Of a stretch of DNA of 64,000 nucleotides, positions 9,205 to 17,034 are shown in pieces. Origin of the DNA: Paenibacillus sp. GP183 (lineage in GTDB: Bacteria > Bacillota > Bacilli > Paenibacillales > NBRC-103111); assembly GCF_900104695.1 (NCBI RefSeq), contig NZ_FNSW01000001.1, forward strand, positions 5,004,501 to 5,068,500. The letters run 5' to 3'. How positions within the stretch are numbered: the first letter of the stretch is position 1; every line of letters begins with the position of its first letter. The notes under the pieces were generated by a model that saw only the letters and a list, made by a program, of their open reading frames with translations, was not told the origin of the DNA and did not search any database. Position numbers and translations under genes: made by a program.

Positions 9205-9280
9205 GTAAATGGGAGATTACCGTGAATTTATTTTGAACATAAGGGAATAAACGGATAGTGATTTGTAAATGGGAATTTAC
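9205..9280. repeat. Two-copy palindromic repeat GTAAAT...TTAC
   Basis: GTAAATGGGAGATTAC (9205-9220) and GTAAATGGGAATTTAC (9265-9280) are direct repeats 60 bp apart. The second copy has perfect arms GTAAAT/ATTTAC. They lie upstream of the presumed relA promoter. Confidence 0.55.
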
Positions 9281-9313
9281 TCCGATTATTGTCGGATAGG
9301 AGGAGCCGAGCAG

Positions 9314-9343
9314 TTGACGTAGGGCCTGCCTTGCAGGCATAAT
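9314..9343 (+). promoter_or_regulatory. Candidate relA promoter with palindrome in the spacer
   Basis: TTGACG (9314-9319) and CATAAT (9338-9343) are 18 nt apart. The spacer is largely the inverted repeat GCCTGC-CTT-GCAGGC (9324-9338), which looks like an operator, since a protein bound there would block polymerase. The relA start codon is 34 nt downstream. Confidence 0.45.
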
Positions 9344-9377
9344 GAATTAAAATCGACTAAAGGAATGGATAGAGTTC

Positions 9378-11558
9378 ATGGGTATCGAGCAGTTGCTGGA
9401 GAAAGCTTCAGTATATATCAAAGAAAATGACTTGCTCAAGATCCGGGAAGCGTTTGAATTTGCAGAAGAGGCACATCATGGTCAAATGCGTAAGTCGGGG
9501 GAGCCCTATATTTTGCACCCTCTGGCCGTGGCCGAGATTCTTGTCAATATGCAAATGGACACTACCTCGATTATTGCTGCACTGCTTCATGATGTCGTAG
9601 AAGATACTACGGTTTCCTTGGAAACTGTGAATGATAAATTCGGCAAAACCTGTGCGATGCTTGTCGACGGATTAACGAAGCTGGAGCGTATTCAGTTTAA
9701 ATCCAAGGAAGAGCAGCAAAATGAAAATTATCGGAAAATGTTTGTGGCGATGGCGCAGGATATTCGCGTTATTTTGATTAAACTCGCGGATCGGCTGCAT
9801 AATATGCGGACGCTTAAATACCAATCGGAGGAAAGCCAGCGGCGCATTGCTGAAGAAACAATTGAGATATTTTGTCCGATTGCGCATCGGCTCGGGATTT
9901 CCACGATCAAATGGGAGATGGAGGATATTGCCCTCCGTTACTTGAATCCCCAGCAGTACTACCGAATCGTTAATTTGATGCAAAAAAAACGGGCGGAGCG
10001 CGAACAATATATTCAAGATGTCATCGACAGCATCAAAGATAAACTAGACGAAATGGGGATCCAGGGCGATATTTCCGGCAGGCCTAAACACATCTACAGC
10101 ATCTACAAAAAAATGAGTTCCAGAGGCAAACAGTTCAATGAGATTTATGATTTGATGGCGCTGCGTGTCATCGTGGACGGGATTAAAGATTGCTATGCAA
10201 CCCTCGGTATTATTCATACTCTGTGGAAACCGATGCCGGGAAGATTCAAGGACTACGTGGCCATGCCCAAGCCGAATATGTATCAGTCCCTGCATACAAC
10301 GGTCATTGGACCGTTAGGCGAGCCGCTGGAGGTGCAGATTCGAACCTGGGATATGCACAGAACCTCAGAGTACGGGATCGCGGCGCACTGGGCTTACAAG
10401 GAAGGCTCCATGGTGCCGTCAGGAACCTTTGAGGATAAGATGAATTGGTTCCGCGAGATTCTCGAGCTGCAGCAAGAAACTAATGATGCTTCCGAGTTTA
10501 TGGAATCTATGAAAATGGATTTTTTCTCGGATCTCGTCTTTGTGTTTACGCCTAAAGGTGAAGTGATTGAGCTGCCGGCAGGGTCTGTCCCGCTTGATTT
10601 TGCTTATAGGATTCATACCGAGGTTGGAAATCGAACTATCGGTTCAAAGGTCAATGGTAGAATCGTACCGCTGGATCATAAGCTCAAGACGGGTGACATT
10701 GTTGAAATTCTAACCTCGAAGCATTCTTACGGTCCAAGTCAGGACTGGGTGAAAATCGCACAATCTTCTCATGCCAAAAGTAAAATCAGGCAGTTCTTCA
10801 AAAAAGAAAAACGCGAGGAGAACGTTGAAAAAGGTAAGGAAGCGATTGAACGCGAATTGAAGCGGCTCGCCATTGATCCTCCGATGTTAATGACCAATGA
10901 AAACTTGCTGGAAGCAGCTCGCAAATATAATTTTAACGATATTGAGGATATGATGTCTGCAGTAGGATTTGGCGGAATTACGGCTGCTCAAATCTGCACC
11001 AAGCTGACGGAAAAGATGCGCAAGGATGCGGAAGACGCTCAAGTGCTGCAGCTGACGAATGAAGTTAAAGAGGTTAAAGCGGGAGCGGTTGAGCCTAAGA
11101 GTCGGCCGACCAATGGAGTAAGAGTCAAAGGCGTAGATAATCTCTTGGTACGTTTTGCCCGATGTTGTAATCCTGTACCGGGGGATCCTATCATTGGGTA
11201 CATCACTCGAGGTCGAGGCGTTTCCGTTCATCGATCGGATTGTACCAATATTCCAACCGGTGATGGCGAAGAGCAGCGAGTTATTGAAGTGGAATGGGCG
11301 GAGGTTGTTGAATCCAATTTCAATGTCGAGATTGAGATTACCGGCCATGACCGTCGCGGATTGCTAAATGAGGTGCTGCAGGCTGTCTCTGAGAGTAAAA
11401 CAACCATGTCTGCTGTGTCCGGGCGTTCGGATAAAAACAAGATGGCTATGATCCATATCACGATTTTGATCAAAAATATCGATCACCTGCACTCTGTTGT
11501 TGAAAAAATTAAGCGTGTCAAGGATGTATACTCGGTGCAGCGCATCATGCAAAGCTAG
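9378..11558 (+). CDS. relA: Bifunctional (p)ppGpp synthetase/hydrolase RelA/SpoT
   Basis: A 726-residue long RSH protein of the expected length. The HD hydrolase domain has HPLAVAEIL near residue 47 and LLHDVVEDT near 72, so hydrolysis should be intact. The synthetase domain has DLMALRVIV and the MPKPNMYQSLHTTV segment (about 255-310). The TGS domain follows (FVFTPKGEVIELPAGS, near 392), then a Cys-containing helical/zinc-finger region (RCCNPVPGDPIIGY near 595) and a C-terminal ACT domain (about 650-726). It sets (p)ppGpp levels in amino-acid starvation on the ribosome. The Shine-Dalgarno match AAAGGA is rather far (about 14 nt) from ATG 9378. It is followed 15 nt later by dtd. Confidence 0.95.
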   Translation: MGIEQLLEKASVYIKENDLLKIREAFEFAEEAHHGQMRKSGEPYILHPLAVAEILVNMQMDTTSIIAALLHDVVEDTTVSLETVNDKFGKTCAMLVDGLTKLERIQFKSKEEQQNENYRKMFVAMAQDIRVILIKLADRLHNMRTLKYQSEESQRRIAEETIEIFCPIAHRLGISTIKWEMEDIALRYLNPQQYYRIVNLMQKKRAEREQYIQDVIDSIKDKLDEMGIQGDISGRPKHIYSIYKKMSSRGKQFNEIYDLMALRVIVDGIKDCYATLGIIHTLWKPMPGRFKDYVAMPKPNMYQSLHTTVIGPLGEPLEVQIRTWDMHRTSEYGIAAHWAYKEGSMVPSGTFEDKMNWFREILELQQETNDASEFMESMKMDFFSDLVFVFTPKGEVIELPAGSVPLDFAYRIHTEVGNRTIGSKVNGRIVPLDHKLKTGDIVEILTSKHSYGPSQDWVKIAQSSHAKSKIRQFFKKEKREENVEKGKEAIERELKRLAIDPPMLMTNENLLEAARKYNFNDIEDMMSAVGFGGITAAQICTKLTEKMRKDAEDAQVLQLTNEVKEVKAGAVEPKSRPTNGVRVKGVDNLLVRFARCCNPVPGDPIIGYITRGRGVSVHRSDCTNIPTGDGEEQRVIEVEWAEVVESNFNVEIEITGHDRRGLLNEVLQAVSESKTTMSAVSGRSDKNKMAMIHITILIKNIDHLHSVVEKIKRVKDVYSVQRIMQS

Positions 11559-11573
11559 GAGCGAAACATATTC

Positions 11574-12014
11574 ATGCGAGTAGTTGTACAAAGATGTAAA
11601 CAAGCTGAAGTATCGGCAGCTGGAAGGGTCATTGGCCGAATTGGACAAGGCTTGATGCTATTGGTCGGTGTTACCCATGACGATAAGGAGCAGGACGCTA
11701 AGTACCTGGCGGAAAAGATCGCCGGACTTCGTATTTTTGAAGATGAGCTTGGCAAAATGAACCTGTCGATCCAGGATATAGGCGGACAGATATTGTCCGT
11801 ATCTCAATTCACGCTGTATGGCGATTGCCGCAAAGGAAAACGCCCGAATTTTATGGCTGCTGCCAGGCCGGAGCTTGCTGCTCCGCTGTATGAGAGGTTT
11901 AACGATCTTATGCGTTCTCAGGGCTTGCAGGTAGAAACGGGAGCATTCGGGGAAATGATGGATGTGTCCTTGATCAATTGGGGACCGGTCACACTAGTCA
12001 TAGATAGCAAATGA
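11574..12014 (+). CDS. dtd: D-aminoacyl-tRNA deacylase
   Basis: A 146-residue protein with both DTD signatures: [15 protein letters not shown] near residue 77 and the Gly-cisPro motif [10 protein letters not shown] near 136. It hydrolyses D-aminoacyl-tRNA (and Gly-tRNA-Ala) in the cytoplasm for translational quality control. AGGAGCG lies about 9 nt upstream of ATG 11574, and the gene starts 15 nt after relA, so the two are surely co-transcribed, as in B. subtilis. Confidence 0.95.
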   Translation: MRVVVQRCKQAEVSAAGRVIGRIGQGLMLLVGVTHDDKEQDAKYLAEKIAGLRIFEDELGKMNLSIQDIGGQILSVSQFTLYGDCRKGKRPNFMAAARPELAAPLYERFNDLMRSQGLQVETGAFGEMMDVSLINWGPVTLVIDSK

Positions 12015-12077
12015 AGAATATGATGGGCTGCATTGGATCAGACTAAGGGCATCATGAAATCGTAAGGAGCCCGAGGT

Positions 12078-12251
12078 ATGCGTCAATCTCTCAAACATAA
12101 GATGATCGTTTCACCCGAAAATCAAATGCAGCACGCTTCTTACTCGGAAGTTCTCGGCCGATCCCCGAATTTTTGTGATGTAGAGATGAGCAGTGAATTT
12201 GCCTCGATGCAGGAAAAGCTGAAGAATACAGTTAAAAAGTCTTTTCGGTAA
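12078..12251 (+). CDS. Small hypothetical protein (57 aa)
   Basis: A short ORF beginning MRQSLKHKMIVSPENQ and ending KLKNTVKKSFR. AAGGAG at 12064-12069 is 8 nt before the ATG, and a terminator follows the stop at once, so it has the layout of a real last gene of the relA-dtd operon. The product is hydrophilic, has one Cys and a basic C-terminal helix, and has no transmembrane segment or signal peptide. I do not recognise a family. It could be a short lineage-specific protein. Confidence 0.6.
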   Translation: MRQSLKHKMIVSPENQMQHASYSEVLGRSPNFCDVEMSSEFASMQEKLKNTVKKSFR

Positions 12252-12254
12252 AAC

Positions 12255-12276
12255 AGCCTTCATCAGGCTTTTTTTT
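12255..12276 (+). terminator. Rho-independent terminator
   Basis: AGCCT-TCATC-AGGCT followed by seven T residues, directly after the 57-codon ORF; it ends the relA-dtd transcription unit. Confidence 0.85.
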
Positions 12277-12379
12277 GTGTTTTCAAGCTGCTGAGCTTTT
12301 CCAGCCATTTCTCACACAAGTCGAAATGTGATAGACTATGATTTGATGCATGAAGATGTTTATCTTGGAGGGCTTAATT

Positions 12380-14335
12380 TTGAACAAACGTTTAGACTAT
12401 TCCATGAACACGAATCCTAGATGGAAGCTTTGGATGTCGGCGCTTATCGTAATATCCATCTTTTCCGCTCTCGGCGCGCTCTTTTATCAACATCAACATA
12501 AACATTCGAACGCTAAAGCTCACCTAAAGGGCACGAACACATTGGAACAAGTCAAAACGACTGGAAAAATAAAAGACAATTATGATGTGATCGTCGTTGG
12601 GACGGATCCTGAGGGAATCGCGGCGGCGCTATCGGCGGCGAGAAACGGCCTTTCCACATTGCTTATAGATGGCAAGAATCGAGAAATACTAGGCGGTCTT
12701 ATGACTTTGGGCTGGCTGAATACAATCGATATGAACCGTACATCGGATCAACATAGTGTGTTCAATAAAGGAATTTTTTCCGAGTGGTTCAGCAAAATTG
12801 AAGGCGATTCTTTTGATGTCATCACGGCAGCGAATGCTTTTAAAGATTTGGTGAAGAATGAAAAAAATATAGATCTGCTTTTGAAAGCAAGAGAAATTAA
12901 TCCGCTGACTGCAAGCAGCGGCAATGGAAATGGCAGCATGGTCATGCAGGGCATACAGATTGTAAAAGAGGATGGCAGCAAGCAAACGATTAAAGCGAAA
13001 TCGGTTATTGATGCTACTCAAGATGCAGATCTGGCTGCAGCAGCAGGAGTTCCCTTTACATATGGCCGCGAGGATTTGGGAGATCCGGGAGCAAAGATGG
13101 CTGTAACTCTCGTGTTTCGTTTGAAGAATATCACACCCGAGGTATGGAAACAGATTCAAAGCCGTCTCAATGGCGACAATGATCCGGACACTGGAGCTAA
13201 TGAAGTGTCTGCTTGGGGTTACGGTGAAATGTACAGCTATCCTGAAGTGAATAAAGGCAAAGCCAAAATGCGCGGACTGAACATCGGTCGGCAAAGCAAT
13301 AACACCATGCTCATAAACGCCCTGCAGATTTTTGGCATAGACGGTTTGGATCCGAAAAGCCGTGAGGAAGCGATGACCATCGGGAAGAATGAAATTGTTC
13401 ATGTGGTTGAATATATGAAAAAGCATTTCCCCGAATTCGCCAATGTGGAGCTGGACTCGGCTGCTCCTGAGCTGTATGTTCGCGAAACACGACATATTCA
13501 GGGAGAATACAGACTGCATATTATGGATGTGTTGGAAAATAAAGACCAATGGGATCGAATCGCTTTTGGTTCATATCCGGTAGATATCCAGCGGCTTGCC
13601 GCTACCGATAGCGGAGCCGTGATGGGCAAACCCGTGCAATATGCTGTACCCTTTCGCAGCATAGTGCCATTGAAAGTAGATCGCTTGCTCGTAGTAGGAA
13701 GATCGGCGAGCTATGATACGCTTCCGCATGGAAGCGCGCGTGTCATCCCTACGGGCATGGCTGAAGGTGAAGCTGCCGGTGCTGCAGCCAAGCTGGCTCA
13801 GGAAAAGAACATCACCTTCAGGCAGCTTGCGGAGTCCAGGGATGATGTTGCCCTGCTGCAGGAACGGCTGAATCAACAAGGCATGGAGCTGAAGCCTTTC
13901 TCCATCAAGCCGCAGCCATTTATGCTGCATAAAGAATATGCCGGGCTCAAAACGGCGATTAGCCTGGCTTTGACGGCCGGCGGCCATAAAAATGAATTTC
14001 ATCTGGATGATCCTGCGAACCCGAAAAGCATGGCAAATTTGGTTCGCTCGGCACATATTATGATGCCGTCCGCATTTAAGGGAGAAGCGGATGCCGCAAT
14101 TGCAGATCTGCCGGATCCGGCTAAAGCTGCCCTAACTTTGGAACAAGCCAGCTACACGATTACGCAGGCTTTAGGAATCCAGGCTTTGCCGGCTCAGGCG
14201 ACAGACTTGCTGGTTAAGCAAAAGCTGCTCACTCATGAATCGCTCGATCTAATCTCCAACAAGCAGAAGCTGACGTATGGAGATACTTATATGATGATCA
14301 AGGATTTAAAAATCGGGCTAACAGGTAATCCCTAG
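12380..14335 (+). CDS. Membrane-anchored FAD-dependent oxidoreductase
   Basis: About 651 residues from TTG 12380, chosen because GGAGGG ends 7 nt upstream; the in-frame ATG at 12350 lacks a site. A single N-terminal transmembrane segment (about residues 20-38) is followed by an FAD_oxidored-type domain. The dinucleotide motif reads VIVVGTDPEGIAAALSAARNG (split: VIVVGTDPEG at about 69), then GGLMTLGWLN, and a second FAD region with VVGRSASYD and GSARVIPTGMAEGEAAGAAA (near 440-470). Uncertain substrate; family members are annotated as FAD-dependent oxidoreductases, often secreted or anchored. The usual GxGxxG is changed to G-T-D-P-E-G, so the second glycine is missing. Confidence 0.8.
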   Translation: MNKRLDYSMNTNPRWKLWMSALIVISIFSALGALFYQHQHKHSNAKAHLKGTNTLEQVKTTGKIKDNYDVIVVGTDPEGIAAALSAARNGLSTLLIDGKNREILGGLMTLGWLNTIDMNRTSDQHSVFNKGIFSEWFSKIEGDSFDVITAANAFKDLVKNEKNIDLLLKAREINPLTASSGNGNGSMVMQGIQIVKEDGSKQTIKAKSVIDATQDADLAAAAGVPFTYGREDLGDPGAKMAVTLVFRLKNITPEVWKQIQSRLNGDNDPDTGANEVSAWGYGEMYSYPEVNKGKAKMRGLNIGRQSNNTMLINALQIFGIDGLDPKSREEAMTIGKNEIVHVVEYMKKHFPEFANVELDSAAPELYVRETRHIQGEYRLHIMDVLENKDQWDRIAFGSYPVDIQRLAATDSGAVMGKPVQYAVPFRSIVPLKVDRLLVVGRSASYDTLPHGSARVIPTGMAEGEAAGAAAKLAQEKNITFRQLAESRDDVALLQERLNQQGMELKPFSIKPQPFMLHKEYAGLKTAISLALTAGGHKNEFHLDDPANPKSMANLVRSAHIMMPSAFKGEADAAIADLPDPAKAALTLEQASYTITQALGIQALPAQATDLLVKQKLLTHESLDLISNKQKLTYGDTYMMIKDLKIGLTGNP

Positions 14336-14344
14336 CTGACGTGA

Positions 14345-14387
14345 CAAAAAAGAGCCACTCTATCGAAAATTCGATGAAGGTGGCTCT
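14345..14387 (-). terminator. Terminator for the acidic-protein gene
   Basis: AGAGCCAC (14351-14358) pairs with GTGGCTCT (14380-14387), with inner ATCGAA/TTCGAT pairing. The T-run is on the reverse strand (14345-14350), so it terminates the leftward gene at 14423-14671. The rightward FAD gene also stops just before the stem. Confidence 0.75.
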
Positions 14388-14422
14388 ATGTTTGGTAGAA
14401 GGAAGTGAAGCGATTACAAGGA

Positions 14423-14671
14423 TTAATCGGCCTCGGACTCTTCAGATTCATCGCTGGCTGAGGCTTCATCCGCTTCATCTACTGCTTCTATATCCTCGTC
14501 TGATGCTGCATCTTCCTCTTCCAACGCTTCGGCTTCCTCATCAGTCTCGTCATCAGCGGCTTCTTCTACTGCTTCCGAAGATTCTTCATCGATCTCTTCA
14601 GAGGATGCTTCTTCTTCGGCTAGAATTAATTCATCTTGAATCTCTTCTTGAAAATCTCCTGTTTGAGTCAT
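14423..14671 (-). CDS. Highly acidic low-complexity protein (82 aa)
   Basis: Starts MTQTGDFQEEIQDELILAEE at ATG 14671, chosen because GGGAGG lies 12 nt upstream; an earlier in-frame ATG would add 17 residues without a site. After about 25 residues the protein is almost entirely Glu, Asp, Ala and Ser, and ends ESEESEAD. No cysteine, aromatic residue or membrane segment occurs in the tail. It has its own terminator, so it is probably expressed. I recognise no family; such polyanionic, presumably disordered proteins can act as nucleic-acid mimics or cation buffers, but this is speculation. Confidence 0.6.
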   Translation of the reverse strand: MTQTGDFQEEIQDELILAEEEASSEEIDEESSEAVEEAADDETDEEAEALEEEDAASDEDIEAVDEADEASASDESEESEAD

Positions 14672-14841
14672 AGCCTTCAGCCTCCCATAAAATAGTTCAA
14701 GGATGTTTTCCTTGTGCTTCATTATATGTGTGAAATGCTAGAATAGACTTTCCGGCAGCAGGGAATTTACATGAAATATGTTGTCCGTGATTTGTCATGC
14801 AACTGTAATCTGGGCTTCATCTGGCTTTAATCAAAGCGGGC

Positions 14842-14917
14842 TATAATAGAACTCGACCCCCTTTAAAATATATTTACCTTGACGGCCTGCAAATTCGTTT
14901 GCAGGCCGCTTTTTTTT
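14842..14917 (+). ncRNA. Possible small RNA: orphan -10 box and strong terminator
   Basis: TATAAT at 14842-14847 has no good -35 (ATCTGG at 17 nt). It is followed by about 35 nt without an ORF and then a very strong terminator at 14883-14917 (CGGCCTGCAAA-TTCG-TTTGCAGGCCG, then T-run). The gene to the left reads away and hxlR starts to the right, so no known rightward gene uses this terminator. The region 14672-14974 holds nothing else I can support. Confidence 0.35.
14883..14917 (+). terminator. Strong terminator upstream of the hxlR-type gene
   Basis: An 11-bp perfect stem with a TTCG tetraloop followed by GC and a T-run. It shields the hxlR-type gene from upstream transcription or ends a small RNA. 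Confidence 0.85.
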
Positions 14918-14974
14918 CGTCCACTTACTTTTATCAAGCGACTATGGTAATATGAATTTAAGGAGATGATTCGA

Positions 14975-15280
14975 ATGGAAGGCTTTCATTTATGTCCGAA
15001 GTTTGAGCATGCGTTCGAGCTGCTGGGAAAGCGTTGGACGGGATTAATCATAAGAGTGCTGTTAACAGGACCTAAACGATTTAAAGATATTTCAGATGAG
15101 ATTCCCAGCATGAGCGATCGAATGCTGTCAGAAAGATTCAAAGAGCTTGAAGCTGCGGGGATGATTACTCGGCATGTTTATCCGGAAACGCCGGTTCGGA
15201 TTGAGTACGAGCTGACGGACAAAGGAAGAGCGCTCGAGCCTGCGATGAATGAAGTTCAGAAATGGGCCGATAAATGGTAG
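14975..15280 (+). CDS. HxlR family winged-helix transcriptional regulator
   Basis: A 101-residue protein starting MEGFHLCPKFEHAFELLGKR. ATG 14975 has AAGGAG 9 nt upstream; ATG 14966 overlaps the site. HxlR marks are the N-terminal Cys (residue 7), the KRWTGLIIRVLLTGPKRFKD helix region and the winged element MLSERFKELEAAGMITR, then YELTDKGRALEPAM. Members sense oxidants, aldehydes or metabolites and usually control a neighbouring gene. Here both neighbours are non-coding or hisS, so its target is unclear. The single Cys at the HxlR position is compatible with redox sensing. Confidence 0.88.
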   Translation: MEGFHLCPKFEHAFELLGKRWTGLIIRVLLTGPKRFKDISDEIPSMSDRMLSERFKELEAAGMITRHVYPETPVRIEYELTDKGRALEPAMNEVQKWADKW

Positions 15281-15297
15281 GAGTAACTATCGAAGGC

Positions 15298-15326
15298 TTG
15301 ACTTTGCAGATTCCTCCGATTAAAAT
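15298..15326 (+). promoter_or_regulatory. Promoter of the hisS T-box operon
   Basis: TTGACT (15298-15303) and TAAAAT (15321-15326) are exactly 17 nt apart, close to the housekeeping sigma consensus. Transcription would begin near 15333. Confidence 0.75.
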
Positions 15327-15332
15327 AGTCAT

Positions 15333-15672
15333 TATTGCAATTCGATAGTTCTGTGATCCATTGATGGGATAAAGTAATTCACCACCACATAAGCAGAGAG
15401 GGAAGCCAGGGCTGCAAGCTTCCTTATGATGAGTGAATGAACAGACCTCCTGGAGGACTTTCGGGGAACCGCCTGGAAAGCTTCTAATTTCGAAGCGATT
15501 AAAGGGCAAAGTAGCCGACAAGCGTTTAGCGGGCGTTAGCCGTAAAGAGTGAGATTTCTTTATTCATGCGAAGCGTGCCGCATGCTGATCTCGAATGTGG
15601 GTGGTACCACGGGTGAATTTGTTGATCAAATCTCTCGTCCCTGACAAACGTCAGGGGTGGGGGATTTTTTAT
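15333..15672 (+). promoter_or_regulatory. T-box riboswitch leader of hisS-aspS
   Basis: Stem I carries the AG-bulge region AGAGAGGGAAGC and its partner GCTTCC. The T-box sequence GGGTGGTACCAC is at about 15599-15610. The terminator is a long stem with G-U pairs, from AAATCTCTCGTCCCTGAC (about 15628-15645) to GTCAGGGGTGGGGGATTT, followed by T residues. Uncharged tRNA would stabilise the antiterminator and raise synthetase expression. My hand-fold places GAT in the 3' side of the specifier loop (about 15428-15432), which would be an Asp rather than a His codon; this needs a model-based fold. Confidence 0.88.
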
Positions 15673-15730
15673 TTACCTCATAAGAAAGTAGAAGTTTTTC
15701 CGTAAAAAAATCTAAGGAGGGTAAATAGCC

Positions 15731-16981
15731 ATGAGCATACAAAAGCCAAAAGGCACTCAGGATCTGCTCCCTGGAGAGATCGAGAAATGGCAATATCTCG
15801 AGAATAAAGCTCGAGACTTGTGTCAACGCTTCAATTACAAAGAAATCCGATCGCCGATTTTTGAGCACACCGAGCTATTCTCTCGGGGAGTAGGGGAAAC
15901 GACGGATATTGTGGAAAAAGAAATGTATACGTTTCTTGATAAAGGAAACCGCAGCATCTCTCTTCGCCCGGAAGGGACAGCCGGCGTTGTTCGTGCTTAT
16001 GTCGAGAATAAGCTTTACGGAGAGCCGGATGTGAGCAAGCTGTACTACATTGGGCCAATGTTCCGCTACGAGCAGCCGCAAGCCGGCCGTTACCGCCAAT
16101 TTCACCAATTCGGCGTGGAAGCATTCGGTTCCGTTGATCCTAGTATCGATGCTGAAGTCATCGCGCTGGGGTACGCCTTTTACAAAGAAATCGGATTAAA
16201 GAACGTCAGTGTCGAAATTAACTCAGTTGGCACTCCTGAAATCAGATCCACCTTCCGGGTTAAGCTTCAAGAATTTTTTGCTCCAGTCAAGGATAATCTT
16301 TGTAAGGATTGTAAGTCTAGATATGAGCGTAATCCATTGCGGATTCTCGATTGTAAAATCGATCAAAAATATGGGGAAGGCGCTCCAAATATTTTGGATT
16401 ATTTGGATGAGGCGTGTACGACTCATTTCCAAGCCGTTCAGAATGATTTGACCGGCATGGGAATTCCTTACATCATTAACCCGAGGCTGGTGCGGGGACT
16501 TGACTATTACACTCATACGGCTTTTGAGTACAAGGCAGCTGGTATTGGCTCAATTGATACGATTGGCGGAGGCGGAAGGTACAACGGGCTTGTTGAACAA
16601 ATCGGCGGCAATGATCAGCCTGGCGTTGGGCTTGGACTGGGTTTGGAGCGCATTTTACTTGTGCTGCAAGCACAGGGTGTAGAAATTCCGCGCCCTAAGC
16701 CATTGGATGTGTACTTGATTGGACTTGGTGAAGCTGCTGAAAAAGAAGTCACCCAGCTGCTGTATCAGCTTCGACTTCATGGGGTCAATGCAGAAAAAGA
16801 TTATCTGGGTCGTAAAATGAAGGCACAAATGAAATCAGCGGATCGGTTCCAAGCGAAGTATGTGGCTATTCTCGGAGATGATGAGTTAAGCCGCGGGGAG
16901 ATTACTCTGAAAACTATGGCAACAGGCGAACAGGTTACCGTTACTCTTGTAAACTTTCCATTACATGTTAAGACATTATAA
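15731..16981 (+). CDS. hisS: Histidine--tRNA ligase
   Basis: A 416-residue class II synthetase of normal length. Motif 2 region RYEQPQAGRYRQFHQFGVEAFG is near residue 117 (written in part: RYEQPQAGRYRQFHQ). Histidine-specific motif LVRGLDYYTHTAFEY is near 254, motif 3 GVGLGLGLERIL near 298, and a C-terminal anticodon domain follows. It charges tRNA-His in the cytoplasm. AAGGAGGGT is 9 nt before ATG 15731. It is controlled by the T-box leader and followed 53 nt later by aspS, the same operon as in B. subtilis. Confidence 0.97.
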   Translation: MSIQKPKGTQDLLPGEIEKWQYLENKARDLCQRFNYKEIRSPIFEHTELFSRGVGETTDIVEKEMYTFLDKGNRSISLRPEGTAGVVRAYVENKLYGEPDVSKLYYIGPMFRYEQPQAGRYRQFHQFGVEAFGSVDPSIDAEVIALGYAFYKEIGLKNVSVEINSVGTPEIRSTFRVKLQEFFAPVKDNLCKDCKSRYERNPLRILDCKIDQKYGEGAPNILDYLDEACTTHFQAVQNDLTGMGIPYIINPRLVRGLDYYTHTAFEYKAAGIGSIDTIGGGGRYNGLVEQIGGNDQPGVGLGLGLERILLVLQAQGVEIPRPKPLDVYLIGLGEAAEKEVTQLLYQLRLHGVNAEKDYLGRKMKAQMKSADRFQAKYVAILGDDELSRGEITLKTMATGEQVTVTLVNFPLHVKTL

Positions 16982-17034
16982 GGCGGACGCTTAGGAAGTA
17001 ATTTTTCTGCAAAAATACGAAGGAGGAAATAGTA

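Larger units (their letters stand above)
8337..9377. other. Gene-free 1 kb region full of repeats between apt and relA
   Basis: No convincing ORF is present. Contents in order: element A (8365-8533), a hairpin without a T-run (about 8549-8585, AAGAGCC...GGCTCTT, possibly ending apt transcription), a four-unit palindrome array (8620-8800), an inverted copy of the same element (8954-9124), two copies of a GTAAAT...TTAC palindrome (9205-9220 and 9265-9280) and the likely relA promoter (9314-9343). Elements A and B face each other and bracket the palindrome array. Confidence 0.8.

Noticed and set aside
12689-13549. 286-codon reverse-strand ORF
   Set aside because: It lies wholly opposite the FAD oxidoreductase, has no ribosome site and its translation is low-complexity Ile/Phe/His-rich; a shadow of the real gene.
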